Assembly: GCA_937897785.1 (NCBI GenBank)
Contig: CALCNB010000226.1
Span: 1 to 6,161 of the forward strand
Direction: 5' to 3'
DNA length: 6,161 bases
Source of the DNA: an uncultured Cellvibrionales bacterium
GTDB taxonomy: Bacteria; Pseudomonadota; Gammaproteobacteria; Pseudomonadales; UBA7434
Under the pieces are notes generated by a model, which was not told the DNA's origin, did no database searches, and saw only the letters and a list, made by a program, of their open reading frames with translations. Shown piece after piece: positions 1-6,161 of this stretch. The position numbers and the translations under genes were made by a program. How positions within the stretch are numbered: position 1 is the first letter of the stretch; the number at the start of each line of letters is the position of its first letter.

Positions 1-1343
1 CAATTGAGGAGGTAACCATCAGACGACACAAAATCATCGGCCACAAGTATGCCCGGTATCGCAGCGATGCGATCAGCTGAATAAACAATAGGGTAACTAT
101 CTCTCAGCCAAACCGGCACACCGTGCTCTTGAAAAACATTCTTCAAACTTCGATTAATCCCTTGATAGCGCACTTTTGAATTATGACTGCGATTCGATAC
201 CCAATAATCGCCCTCAATCAGTAATCTTTGGCTGGATGAGCATTGCACCGCTGTTAAGCGAGAAAGTGCCAGTACTGACAAAGGCTTGACCAATGACCAG
301 TCGTGCTTAGTCTCTAAACATTGGGCCAATTGATTAAGTTGATGACTGTCTATGAGATAGAGTCGATTACGATAAACACAAAGTTTACAATCAGCGATCT
401 TAATGTGGGCGTCAACACGACTGGATGTAATTAAACCATTAATTTGATCCATTAATATGGTCGATGGCATCAGCAAACTATTTTTGAGCAGCCAATAACG
501 TAGCAAATTAGAACGCCGCCGAACCGTCAATTGACGACAGTGAATCAAGGATAGACTTTCGCCATAGGAATGCTTAGAGCGATCTGCAAACGATAGGTCA
601 ATGACGGCTAAATCATTAAGTAATTCCAGATCAGCTGTTAGATGATCTACAAACCGTGTTAAGGCCTCTACAGCTTTAGGCCATCGAGCAAGCAAAGGCG
701 GAAAAATTTTATGCCGAATATAATTTCGATCAAAACGTAAATCCTGGTTGGAAGGATCATTAAGGTATTCAAGCTCATGCGTCATAACATACTGTTGCAG
801 CTCACTCTTTGATTGCGCGAGTAATGGCCGCAGTAAAACAGTACCCGAGTCGCCCAAAGTGCGTGACTTTGACATCGCCGATGCCCCACGCAAACCGCTG
901 CCTCGCATTAATCGCAACAACAAAGTTTCAGCTTGATCATCAGCATGATGGCCTAACAGTAATGCACTAGACTGACCATCAGCAGGTGATATTAATTCCA
1001 CAAAAGCCCTGTAACGCCCTTTTCTAGCACCTGCTTCTAAACCCTTTTCATCCGCTTCAACGGTAATCTTTTTGGCAATAAATGCAACGCCCAACTTCGC
1101 ACAAAAATCCTCACAATGGGCTTGCCAATCATCGCTAGCAGAATCAATTTGATGATTAATATGAATGGCCGTCAGGCTGGGTATCGGGGTTTGTTTTTGC
1201 TGGGAAAGAAACTTATAGCAAGCAAAGAGTAAAGCTGTTGAATCTAAACCGCCAGAAAAACCAATATAACAATGCTCATACGTTAATAACTCACCGAATA
1301 GGGAGGCATCGTTATGCATAATATCAAACCGTGATGCAAGCAT
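1..1343 (-). CDS. tilS: tRNA(Ile)-lysidine synthetase TilS, 3' end cut by the window edge
   Basis: TilS uses ATP and lysine to convert C34 of the CAU-anticodon tRNA(Ile) into lysidine, which switches the tRNA from methionine to isoleucine identity and lets it decode AUA. It is cytoplasmic and normally essential. The frame is open for 447 codons from ATG at 1343-1341 to position 1 with no stop, so only the extreme C-terminus is missing (E. coli TilS is about 430 residues). Visible motifs are the PP-loop ATP-binding signature SGGLDS at residues 30-35, HHADDQAET at 132-140, GARKGRYRAF near 105-114, and NDPSNQDLRFDRNYIR at 195-210. The C-terminal tRNA-binding domain is seen at about 391-437, with VFQEHGVPVWLRD and a following IAAIPGILV. 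An in-frame TGA lies 9 bases upstream of the chosen ATG, so no longer start exists. No good Shine-Dalgarno is seen; Met9 (1319-1317) is a possible alternative start. It lies 41 bases after accA with no visible terminator, so the two are probably cotranscribed. Confidence 0.96.
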   Translation of the reverse strand, partial: MLASRFDIMHNDASLFGELLTYEHCYIGFSGGLDSTALLFACYKFLSQQKQTPIPSLTAIHINHQIDSASDDWQAHCEDFCAKLGVAFIAKKITVEADEKGLEAGARKGRYRAFVELISPADGQSSALLLGHHADDQAETLLLRLMRGSGLRGASAMSKSRTLGDSGTVLLRPLLAQSKSELQQYVMTHELEYLNDPSNQDLRFDRNYIRHKIFPPLLARWPKAVEALTRFVDHLTADLELLNDLAVIDLSFADRSKHSYGESLSLIHCRQLTVRRRSNLLRYWLLKNSLLMPSTILMDQINGLITSSRVDAHIKIADCKLCVYRNRLYLIDSHQLNQLAQCLETKHDWSLVKPLSVLALSRLTAVQCSSSQRLLIEGDYWVSNRSHNSKVRYQGINRSLKNVFQEHGVPVWLRDSYPIVYSADRIAAIPGILVADDFVSSDGYLLN

Positions 1344-1384
1344 AATGATTTTTCATAATGGGCTATTGAGCGCCAACCGATAAT

Positions 1385-2335
1385 TTAGGGATTGCCGTAA
1401 GACATCAATCGCTGATATCGAGCCGCCAGCAGTTCGTCAATTGAAAGCTGAGAAAGTTCGCCAAGCTCTTTAACAAGAAACTCTTTAACCCTAGCCGCCG
1501 CTAATTCAGGGTCACGGTGCGCACCACCTTCAGGTTCGAGAATAGTGTCATCGACAATTCCTAGATCTTCAAGCACCTTTGACGTCAAGCCCATAGCTTC
1601 GGCAGCTTCAGGAGCTTTCTCAGAAGTCTTCCAAATAATATTCGCGCAACCTTCTGGCGAGATAACAAAATAAGTCGAGTATTGCAGCATGGCTAACTTA
1701 TCACCCACACCAATCCCTAAGGCGCCGCCTGAGCTACCCTCGCCAATCACCACAGAAATGATAGGCGTTTTTAGACAGGACATAACTGACAAATTTTTAG
1801 CAATAGCATAAGAGATACCACGTTCTTCAGAATCAATACCTGGGTAAGCGCCCGGGGTATCAATTAAAGTAATGACAGGCAAAGAAAAGCGCTCTGCCAT
1901 TTCCATCAGGCGCAAGGCTTTTCGATAGCCTTCGGGCCTTGGCATACCAAAATTACGGCTCACCTTATCAGCAACAGCCCGACCTTTTTCTTGACCGATA
2001 ACCATCACTGGCTGGCCCTGTAAACGCGCTAAGCCGCCAATAATGGCAGCATCATCAGCAAACTGACGATCACCATGTAACTCGTCAAAATCATCAAAGA
2101 CAAGATTGATGTAATCCATGGTGTAGGGTCTTTGCGGATGACGTGCGACACGGACAATATCCCAAGGAGTCAGTGAGGCATATATTTTTGCCGTTAACTT
2201 TGCGCTTTTTTCAGTTAACTTTGCGATCTCATCGTTAATATTGAGATCATTATCAGCTCCTACCGAACGCAGCTCTTCAATCTTAACTTGAAGGTCAGCT
2301 ATAGGTTGCTCAAAGTCCAAAAAATTGGGGTTCAT
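1385..2335 (-). CDS. accA: Acetyl-CoA carboxylase carboxyltransferase, alpha subunit
   Basis: AccA and AccD form the carboxyltransferase that moves CO2 from carboxybiotin on AccB to acetyl-CoA, giving malonyl-CoA, the first committed step of fatty acid synthesis in the cytoplasm. The 316-residue length matches the family (E. coli 319). The N-terminal helical region (about 1-55) starts with NFLDFEQPIADL and has a heptad-like AKLTEKS/AKLTAKI stretch at 38-51. The crotonase-like carboxyltransferase core follows: RHPQRPYTMDY at 65-75, RNFGMPRPEGYRKALRL at 127-143, IDTPGAYPG at 158-166, the glycine-rich active-site loop GEGSSGGALGIGVGD at 198-212, and LQYSTYFVISPEGCA at 217-231. The end RYQRLMSYG is the usual C-terminus. 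The loop carries Ser201 where E. coli has Gly; the SGG that follows is intact. The start is set by collinearity with E. coli AccA, since the Shine-Dalgarno is poor. A promoter is predicted about 70 bases upstream. The partner accD is not in the window. Confidence 0.98.
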   Translation of the reverse strand: MNPNFLDFEQPIADLQVKIEELRSVGADNDLNINDEIAKLTEKSAKLTAKIYASLTPWDIVRVARHPQRPYTMDYINLVFDDFDELHGDRQFADDAAIIGGLARLQGQPVMVIGQEKGRAVADKVSRNFGMPRPEGYRKALRLMEMAERFSLPVITLIDTPGAYPGIDSEERGISYAIAKNLSVMSCLKTPIISVVIGEGSSGGALGIGVGDKLAMLQYSTYFVISPEGCANIIWKTSEKAPEAAEAMGLTSKVLEDLGIVDDTILEPEGGAHRDPELAAARVKEFLVKELGELSQLSIDELLAARYQRLMSYGNP

Positions 2336-2386
2336 ATCCGATCACACTGTAGTAACTGAGGCTAGCACTGCCGCCAACATTTTAAA

Positions 2387-2404
2387 TAAAGTCGTTTAAC
2401 TTTA
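2387..2404 (-). other. AT-rich hairpin at the predicted 5' end of the accA leader
   Basis: Minus-strand TAAAGT and ACTTTA (6-base stem, 6-base loop TAAACG) occupy 2404-2387, starting almost exactly at the predicted transcription start near 2405. The left arm is part of a tandem GTTAAA-GTTAAA. The stem has only one G-C pair and no T-tract follows, so it is not a terminator. It might shield the 5' end of the mRNA or be a binding site, but it is thermodynamically weak and may mean nothing. Confidence 0.2.
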
Positions 2405-2411
2405 ACAAACA

Positions 2412-2441
2412 ATTATAGCCATTCAAATGGTGACATTGTAA
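2412..2441 (-). promoter_or_regulatory. Predicted sigma70-type promoter for accA (and tilS)
   Basis: On the minus strand a perfect TATAAT -10 box lies at 2417-2412. An 18-base spacer separates it from a weak -35 box TTACAA at 2441-2436, which matches TTGACA at only 3 of 6 positions. Transcription would begin near 2405, giving a leader of about 70 bases before the accA ATG at 2335. It sits in the only intergenic region longer than 100 bases, between the efflux permease stop and accA, which is where a housekeeping promoter is expected. It was found by eye; the strong -10 and its place are the support, and the poor -35 is the weakness. Confidence 0.55.
2419..2430. repeat. 12-base palindrome in the accA promoter spacer, candidate operator
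   Basis: The sequence CCATTCAAATGG has perfect 5-base arms (CCATT/AATGG) around a 2-base centre. It begins one base from the predicted -10 box and lies wholly inside the -35/-10 spacer, a classic position for a repressor site. The bases just outside the arms do not extend the symmetry. It does not resemble the FadR or FabR consensus as I know them. A 5-base-arm palindrome could arise by chance in a region this size, so regulatory function is inference only. Confidence 0.3.
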
Positions 2442-2480
2442 GCAAGTTATTGAGACATCCTCACAAAACTCAACATTTGC

Positions 2481-5400
2481 TCAACTATTCGTCAATTGCG
2501 ATTGCAAGTGCATGCGCCTTCGCACCCTAGATTGAATATCGTCTCCGACTAAATAAAGCGCGGGAACAAACAGTAAGGTGACAAAAGTAGCAAATAATAC
2601 GCCAAATGAAAGTGATGACACCATAGGAATGAGAAACTGCGCTTGGACACTAGTTTCTAGTAAAATGGGGGTTAAACCTAGAAACGTAGTCACCGAAGTC
2701 AATACGATAGGCCTGAAACGCTGAATGGCCCCGGTTAACACCGCTCGTTTAGCTGAAAAACCAGACCGCCTAAGCGTGTTAATCCGATCAATTAAAACCA
2801 CATTGTCATTTACGACCACACCTGCACAGGCCATCATACCTAGAATAGAAAACATGCTTAAGCCAACACCAACTATTAAATGACCAAAAACGCCACCCAT
2901 AAAACCAAAGGGTACCGCTGTCAGAACTAGTAACGGTTGCCAATAAGAACGAAACATGATCGCCATGACACCGAAGATACCTAGCATCGATAAGACGGTG
3001 AAAAATAAAACTTCTCCAAGAAATTCGTTATTTTCCTGTTCTTCGCCAGCCAGCCTGATGTCGACATCGGGATACTGCATCAACAAATCAGCGATAGCGC
3101 CTTGCTCAAGAAAATTAACAATAGCCCCAGCACTGAAACCACGATGTACATCACTGGAAACTCGTGCGACGCGCTGCAAATCAAGCCGTTCAATCTTTTT
3201 AAAACCGTCACTATAAACCGTATCAACCACGGCATTTAATGGCACTTGCGAGCGCGCAGTACCATCTGACCCTTTACTCGTCGCAATATACATTTCATTA
3301 AGCAACTCTTCATAGGATCTATCTTGCTTAGGATAGCGGACTAACACTTTGACATCTTCACGTTGACGGGGAATACGTTGAACTTGCTCCCCATAAAAAG
3401 CCCGTCTAACTTGACCAACCGCATCAGCCAAGCTGACAGATAAACTGGCAGCTTCTGGCTTTAATTGAAGATTAATTTCAGTCGAGGGACTATCCAATGA
3501 GGTGCCAATGTTATAAACACCCTCAACTTCCACCATTTGATTCGACAATGCTGTCGAAAATGACTCTAACTGTTGCTGATCATTACTTCGAATCACAAAC
3601 TCGATTGGCTTGGGTAAATTAAAAATAGTAAAACCAACATTTAAATCTTTGACCAAAGGTAAATCACCAATTAATCGCTGTAATTCTCGGGCCAAGACAT
3701 CTGAACCCACTGGACGGTCGTTACCGTCCTCTAACAGCACCGTGACACGAGCTGTAGATCCATAAGCTGTCACATGGACACCTTTTACCAACTCGTATTG
3801 ATATTTTTCATTCGCCTGCTGTTTGAGCCTATAGGCAGAGGCCTCAACATGGTCAGCGATTAACATCAGCTGACTAAAAGAACTCGATTCAGGCAATACG
3901 ACTTCAGCCGTCACATAGTCTGAAGTGACACGCGGAAAAAAACTAAACGGCAGCCAACCGCCCCTGATAGAGGCCAGTGCAAATAAAAAGAAAAAGCCGA
4001 AAATCAACAAAGTCAGACGTTTATAACTCATAGTCCATAATAAAACTTGCTTATAGTGAGAGGACGCAAATCGTGGAATAGACCCTGCAATGTTAAGGCG
4101 AACCAATTCAAGCCGAGCTAGCTGCTGGCGCAACGAGACAATCGTTTGATTTCGTCGTATCAAATCCATACGAGCCAATAAAGATTGCTTGGTATTCGCA
4201 ATATGCGATGGTAATAACAGCAGAGATTCAAATAACGAAAAGAATAAAGCTAAAATAACTGGCGTTGCCATGGTTGCAGCCTCAGGCCGCTCACCAATAA
4301 AAAAGAATGGCGTGAAAAAAATCATCGTACTCATCACAGCAAACCACACCGGCAACATAACCGACAAAGTGCCATTAATAGCCCCTTGGCGCTTGTCACC
4401 GGTCATCTCTTGCTGACTATAAATCGACTCGCCGACAATAATCGCATCATCAACCACAATACCTAAAATCATAATGAAGGAAAACATTGAAATGATATTC
4501 AGCGATACCGGGGTAAGAATAAGCAGCCATATGGCGCCCATAAAGGCAACAGCAATACCACTGCAGACCCAAAAAGCCAATGATGGTCTAAGAAATATAA
4601 GTAACACAATAAAAACTAACAGTAAGCCACTAGAACCATTATAAATGAGCGTATCTAGCCGGCCTTGATAGCTAATCGATGCATCAGACCAGATCGATAG
4701 CTCGACCCCGTCTGGTAAGAGCGATTGCTGCTGCTCAACATAATTTCTCACTGCTTCACTGGTAATGAGAATATTGGGGTTATTTTGATTGATAATCCAT
4801 ATTTCTAAGGATCGACGGCCATCCAATTCACTGTGTATGTCGGTATCAACAAAACCGTCGACAACCTCTGCGACATCTCCTACTCTCAGAATCGCACCGT
4901 CAGAATGACGGCGAATCGGTAGCTCTTCAAAATCAACTGCTTGGTATGCTTGACCACGTGCTTGCATGGTAATATCACCCGCATCATCTCTTATCTTACC
5001 TGCGGGTTGATTAAAAGAGTAAGAGCGTATTGCTTGCGCCACATCATCAAAGGTAATGTCATAGGCTAACAAAGCATCTCTTGATATCTCAATTCCTAGC
5101 TCATAATCTCTAGGAGTGTGTAGCTCAGCTATTGCAACCGATGGAAAGGCAGCCAACTCCTCTCTCATAGTCTCAGCGAGCTCTTTAAGGTCTCGCTCTG
5201 AAACCTTTCCTGAAAGTTGAAGTCGCATCATGGTGTTGCGCCACCGCTGATCGACAATCGTTGGTGGTTCAGCATCCGCTGGAAAGCTATCTATCGCATC
5301 AACATTGGCTTTAATATCGTTCAGCAGTATTTGGGCATCCTCTCCCTGCTTAAGCTCAATGACCACTTCGCCGCGCCCTTCAATCGCAGATGAACGTATC

Positions 5401-5639
5401 TCTTTTATGCCGCCTAATTGCTTGACCGCCTCCTCTATCCGCTTGCAGATATTCACTTCAACTTCTTTAGGGCCAGCACCAGGGTAATTGACTGACACCT
5501 TGATAGTATCAATCTTTATTTGCGGGAAAAATTCCTTATCAAGCAGAGGAAAAGTCAACAAGCCTGACACCAAAATGAACACCATGAATAATTTGGCGGC
5601 TATAGGGTTGTCAATAAACCAGGTTACAACACTTCTCAT
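2481..5639 (-). CDS. RND-family multidrug-type efflux permease (AcrB-like, HAE/hydrophobe type)
   Basis: This is an inner-membrane, proton-driven RND transporter that should work as a trimer with a periplasmic adaptor and a TolC-type channel. At 1052 residues it is full length (AcrB 1049). Membrane segments fall in the family pattern: TM1 at about 11-31; TM2-TM6 at about 336-480; TM7 at 541-560; TM8-TM12 at about 872-1032. Large periplasmic porter/docking loops lie at about 32-335 and 561-871. RND signatures include EFFPQ at 36-40, NYPGAGPKEVE at 51-61, and GIVVDDAIIVGE in TM4 with Asp397-Asp398, equivalent to AcrB Asp407/Asp408. TM10 reads GVVVNDNVVLID (940-951), so AcrB Lys940 is replaced by Asn944. 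Arg974 and Thr981 align with AcrB Arg971 and Thr978. The Asp pair favours a hydrophobe/drug pump over a heavy-metal pump, but the substrate cannot be told. It starts 30 bases after the adaptor gene; the leader has a weak TAAGCGAG ribosome site. No symbol is given because many paralogues share these traits. Confidence 0.95.
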   Translation of the reverse strand: MRSVVTWFIDNPIAAKLFMVFILVSGLLTFPLLDKEFFPQIKIDTIKVSVNYPGAGPKEVEVNICKRIEEAVKQLGGIKEIRSSAIEGRGEVVIELKQGEDAQILLNDIKANVDAIDSFPADAEPPTIVDQRWRNTMMRLQLSGKVSERDLKELAETMREELAAFPSVAIAELHTPRDYELGIEISRDALLAYDITFDDVAQAIRSYSFNQPAGKIRDDAGDITMQARGQAYQAVDFEELPIRRHSDGAILRVGDVAEVVDGFVDTDIHSELDGRRSLEIWIINQNNPNILITSEAVRNYVEQQQSLLPDGVELSIWSDASISYQGRLDTLIYNGSSGLLLVFIVLLIFLRPSLAFWVCSGIAVAFMGAIWLLILTPVSLNIISMFSFIMILGIVVDDAIIVGESIYSQQEMTGDKRQGAINGTLSVMLPVWFAVMSTMIFFTPFFFIGERPEAATMATPVILALFFSLFESLLLLPSHIANTKQSLLARMDLIRRNQTIVSLRQQLARLELVRLNIAGSIPRFASSHYKQVLLWTMSYKRLTLLIFGFFFLFALASIRGGWLPFSFFPRVTSDYVTAEVVLPESSSFSQLMLIADHVEASAYRLKQQANEKYQYELVKGVHVTAYGSTARVTVLLEDGNDRPVGSDVLARELQRLIGDLPLVKDLNVGFTIFNLPKPIEFVIRSNDQQQLESFSTALSNQMVEVEGVYNIGTSLDSPSTEINLQLKPEAASLSVSLADAVGQVRRAFYGEQVQRIPRQREDVKVLVRYPKQDRSYEELLNEMYIATSKGSDGTARSQVPLNAVVDTVYSDGFKKIERLDLQRVARVSSDVHRGFSAGAIVNFLEQGAIADLLMQYPDVDIRLAGEEQENNEFLGEVLFFTVLSMLGIFGVMAIMFRSYWQPLLVLTAVPFGFMGGVFGHLIVGVGLSMFSILGMMACAGVVVNDNVVLIDRINTLRRSGFSAKRAVLTGAIQRFRPIVLTSVTTFLGLTPILLETSVQAQFLIPMVSSLSFGVLFATFVTLLFVPALYLVGDDIQSRVRRRMHLQSQLTNS

Positions 5640-5669
5640 GAAAAAACTCGCTTATTCTCATCGGGCATT

Positions 5670-6161
5670 TTAATCACTAGCAGAGATGGAGTCTGCTTGG
5701 ATATTATGTCGCTGGCCAGCGTCTGAAGCCGATATCTGCATACCCTCGAACGCAAACGGCAAATCTGAAATGATCACTGCAAGATCGCGCTGACCCTGAA
5801 AGGATTTAGGCAGCTGGACTAAAGCAAAATCACGATCAACCTGTAAAGGCGTAATCATTTGATTAACCAATCGACCATCAACCAGCAACCAAATCAAATT
5901 TTTCTGCCTTAAGGCTTTTCTAGGAATCTGAATCGAGCGCTCAACACTGTCGCCCTCAATCATTGCTGTCAGGTATTGACCTATTGCCAGCGGCGGATTC
6001 ATCCTCTCAACCTTGCTACTTACTTCGAGCTGAGCACTTGTCAAGGATTGAAATGGGTTTTCAAGACTGGCGACTAGGTAATATTGACGACTGCTCGTAT
6101 CGACAGCGGCCTCAATACGATCAATATGAGCCATCCACTGAAACTGCTTTGTACCGTATTT
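5670..6161 (-). CDS. RND efflux periplasmic adaptor (membrane-fusion protein, HlyD/AcrA family), C-terminal part only
   Basis: This adaptor subunit bridges the downstream RND permease to an outer-membrane channel across the periplasm. Only the last 163 codons are present. The frame stays open through 6161, so the ATG at 6134 is an internal Met (fragment residue 10), not the start; family members are usually about 350-400 residues. The signal peptide or lipobox, the helical hairpin and most of the lipoyl domain lie outside. Numbering from the first visible codon, the beta-barrel domain shows RIEAAVDTSSRQYYLVASL (15-33) and PPLAIGQYLTAMIEG (56-70). The membrane-proximal domain shows IPRKALRQKNLIWLLVDGRL (79-98), VDRDFALV (108-115) and SDLPFAFEGMQIS (132-144), all typical of adaptors paired with RND pumps. 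A roughly 18-residue stretch separates ENPF from PPLAIG, slightly long for this loop. The polar tail contains ISASD twice (143-147 and 159-163). The 30-base gap to the permease implies one operon; its promoter lies upstream of the window. Confidence 0.93.
   Translation of the reverse strand, partial: KYGTKQFQWMAHIDRIEAAVDTSSRQYYLVASLENPFQSLTSAQLEVSSKVERMNPPLAIGQYLTAMIEGDSVERSIQIPRKALRQKNLIWLLVDGRLVNQMITPLQVDRDFALVQLPKSFQGQRDLAVIISDLPFAFEGMQISASDAGQRHNIQADSISASD

Noticed and set aside
748..936. 62-codon plus-strand open frame opposite tilS
   Set aside because: It lies wholly antisense to well-conserved tilS coding sequence, shows no recognisable domain, and is explained as a shadow frame.
1344..1384. 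Promoter or terminator in the accA-tilS gap
   Set aside because: The 41 bases contain only a 3-base GGC/GCC pairing with no T-tract and no paired -35/-10 boxes; the gap looks like a simple operon spacer.
2449..2473. Inverted repeat TTGAG/CTCAA after the permease stop as a terminator
   Set aside because: The stem is only 5 bases with a long loop (or 4 bases with a 5-base loop), has no G-C-rich core and no T-tract, so it does not meet intrinsic terminator criteria.
2956..3216. 86-codon plus-strand open frame opposite the RND gene
   Set aside because: It is antisense to conserved porter and TM8 coding sequence, has no family resemblance and a low-complexity Ser/Lys-rich product.
4189..4416. 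75-codon plus-strand open frame opposite the RND gene
   Set aside because: It is antisense to the TM5-TM6 region of the permease and has no recognisable domain or independent support.
5305..5673. Two adjacent plus-strand open frames of 60 and 61 codons opposite the start of the RND gene
   Set aside because: Both are antisense to the conserved N-terminal permease region; the second merely runs on across the 30-base operon gap.
6132..6134. ATG at 6134 as the true start of a 154-residue protein
   Set aside because: The same frame continues open upstream to the window edge with family-like sequence (QFQW before MAHIDRIEAAVD), so this Met is internal to a longer adaptor protein.

Overview
The window comes from a Gram-negative, probably marine-type gammaproteobacterial chromosome. 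The evidence is an AccA of the gammaproteobacterial type (N-terminal FLDFEQPIADL, C-terminal RYQRLMSYG), a tilS gene directly downstream of accA, and a tripartite RND efflux pump. Base composition is slightly AT-rich and looks even throughout. I cannot name the genus from the sequence alone.

All four genes are on the minus strand, so transcription runs from high to low coordinates. Reading that way: the C-terminal 163 codons of a periplasmic membrane-fusion protein (6161 to 5670, 5' end outside the window); 30 bases later a complete 1052-residue RND inner-membrane permease (5639 to 2481); a 145-base intergenic region with a good sigma70-type -10 box and a small palindrome in the promoter spacer; accA, the alpha subunit of acetyl-CoA carboxylase carboxyltransferase (2335 to 1385); a 41-base gap; and tilS, tRNA(Ile)-lysidine synthetase (1343 to position 1, last few codons outside the window).

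The two halves have different jobs. The fusion protein and permease form a drug- or metabolite-efflux unit that would need an outer-membrane TolC-type channel, not seen here. AccA supplies malonyl-CoA synthesis together with AccB, AccC and AccD, which are not in the window. TilS converts the CAU anticodon of a tRNA(Ile) to lysidine so that it reads AUA. The accA-tilS pair is a conserved housekeeping arrangement. The efflux pair lies where dnaE often lies upstream of accA in gammaproteobacteria.

There is no mobile element, CRISPR array, RNA gene or origin that I can support. I found no clear sign of a new biological system. The second-look items are modest: the permease proton-relay residues, a candidate operator in the accA promoter, the location of the pump, and a substitution in the AccA glycine-rich active-site loop.
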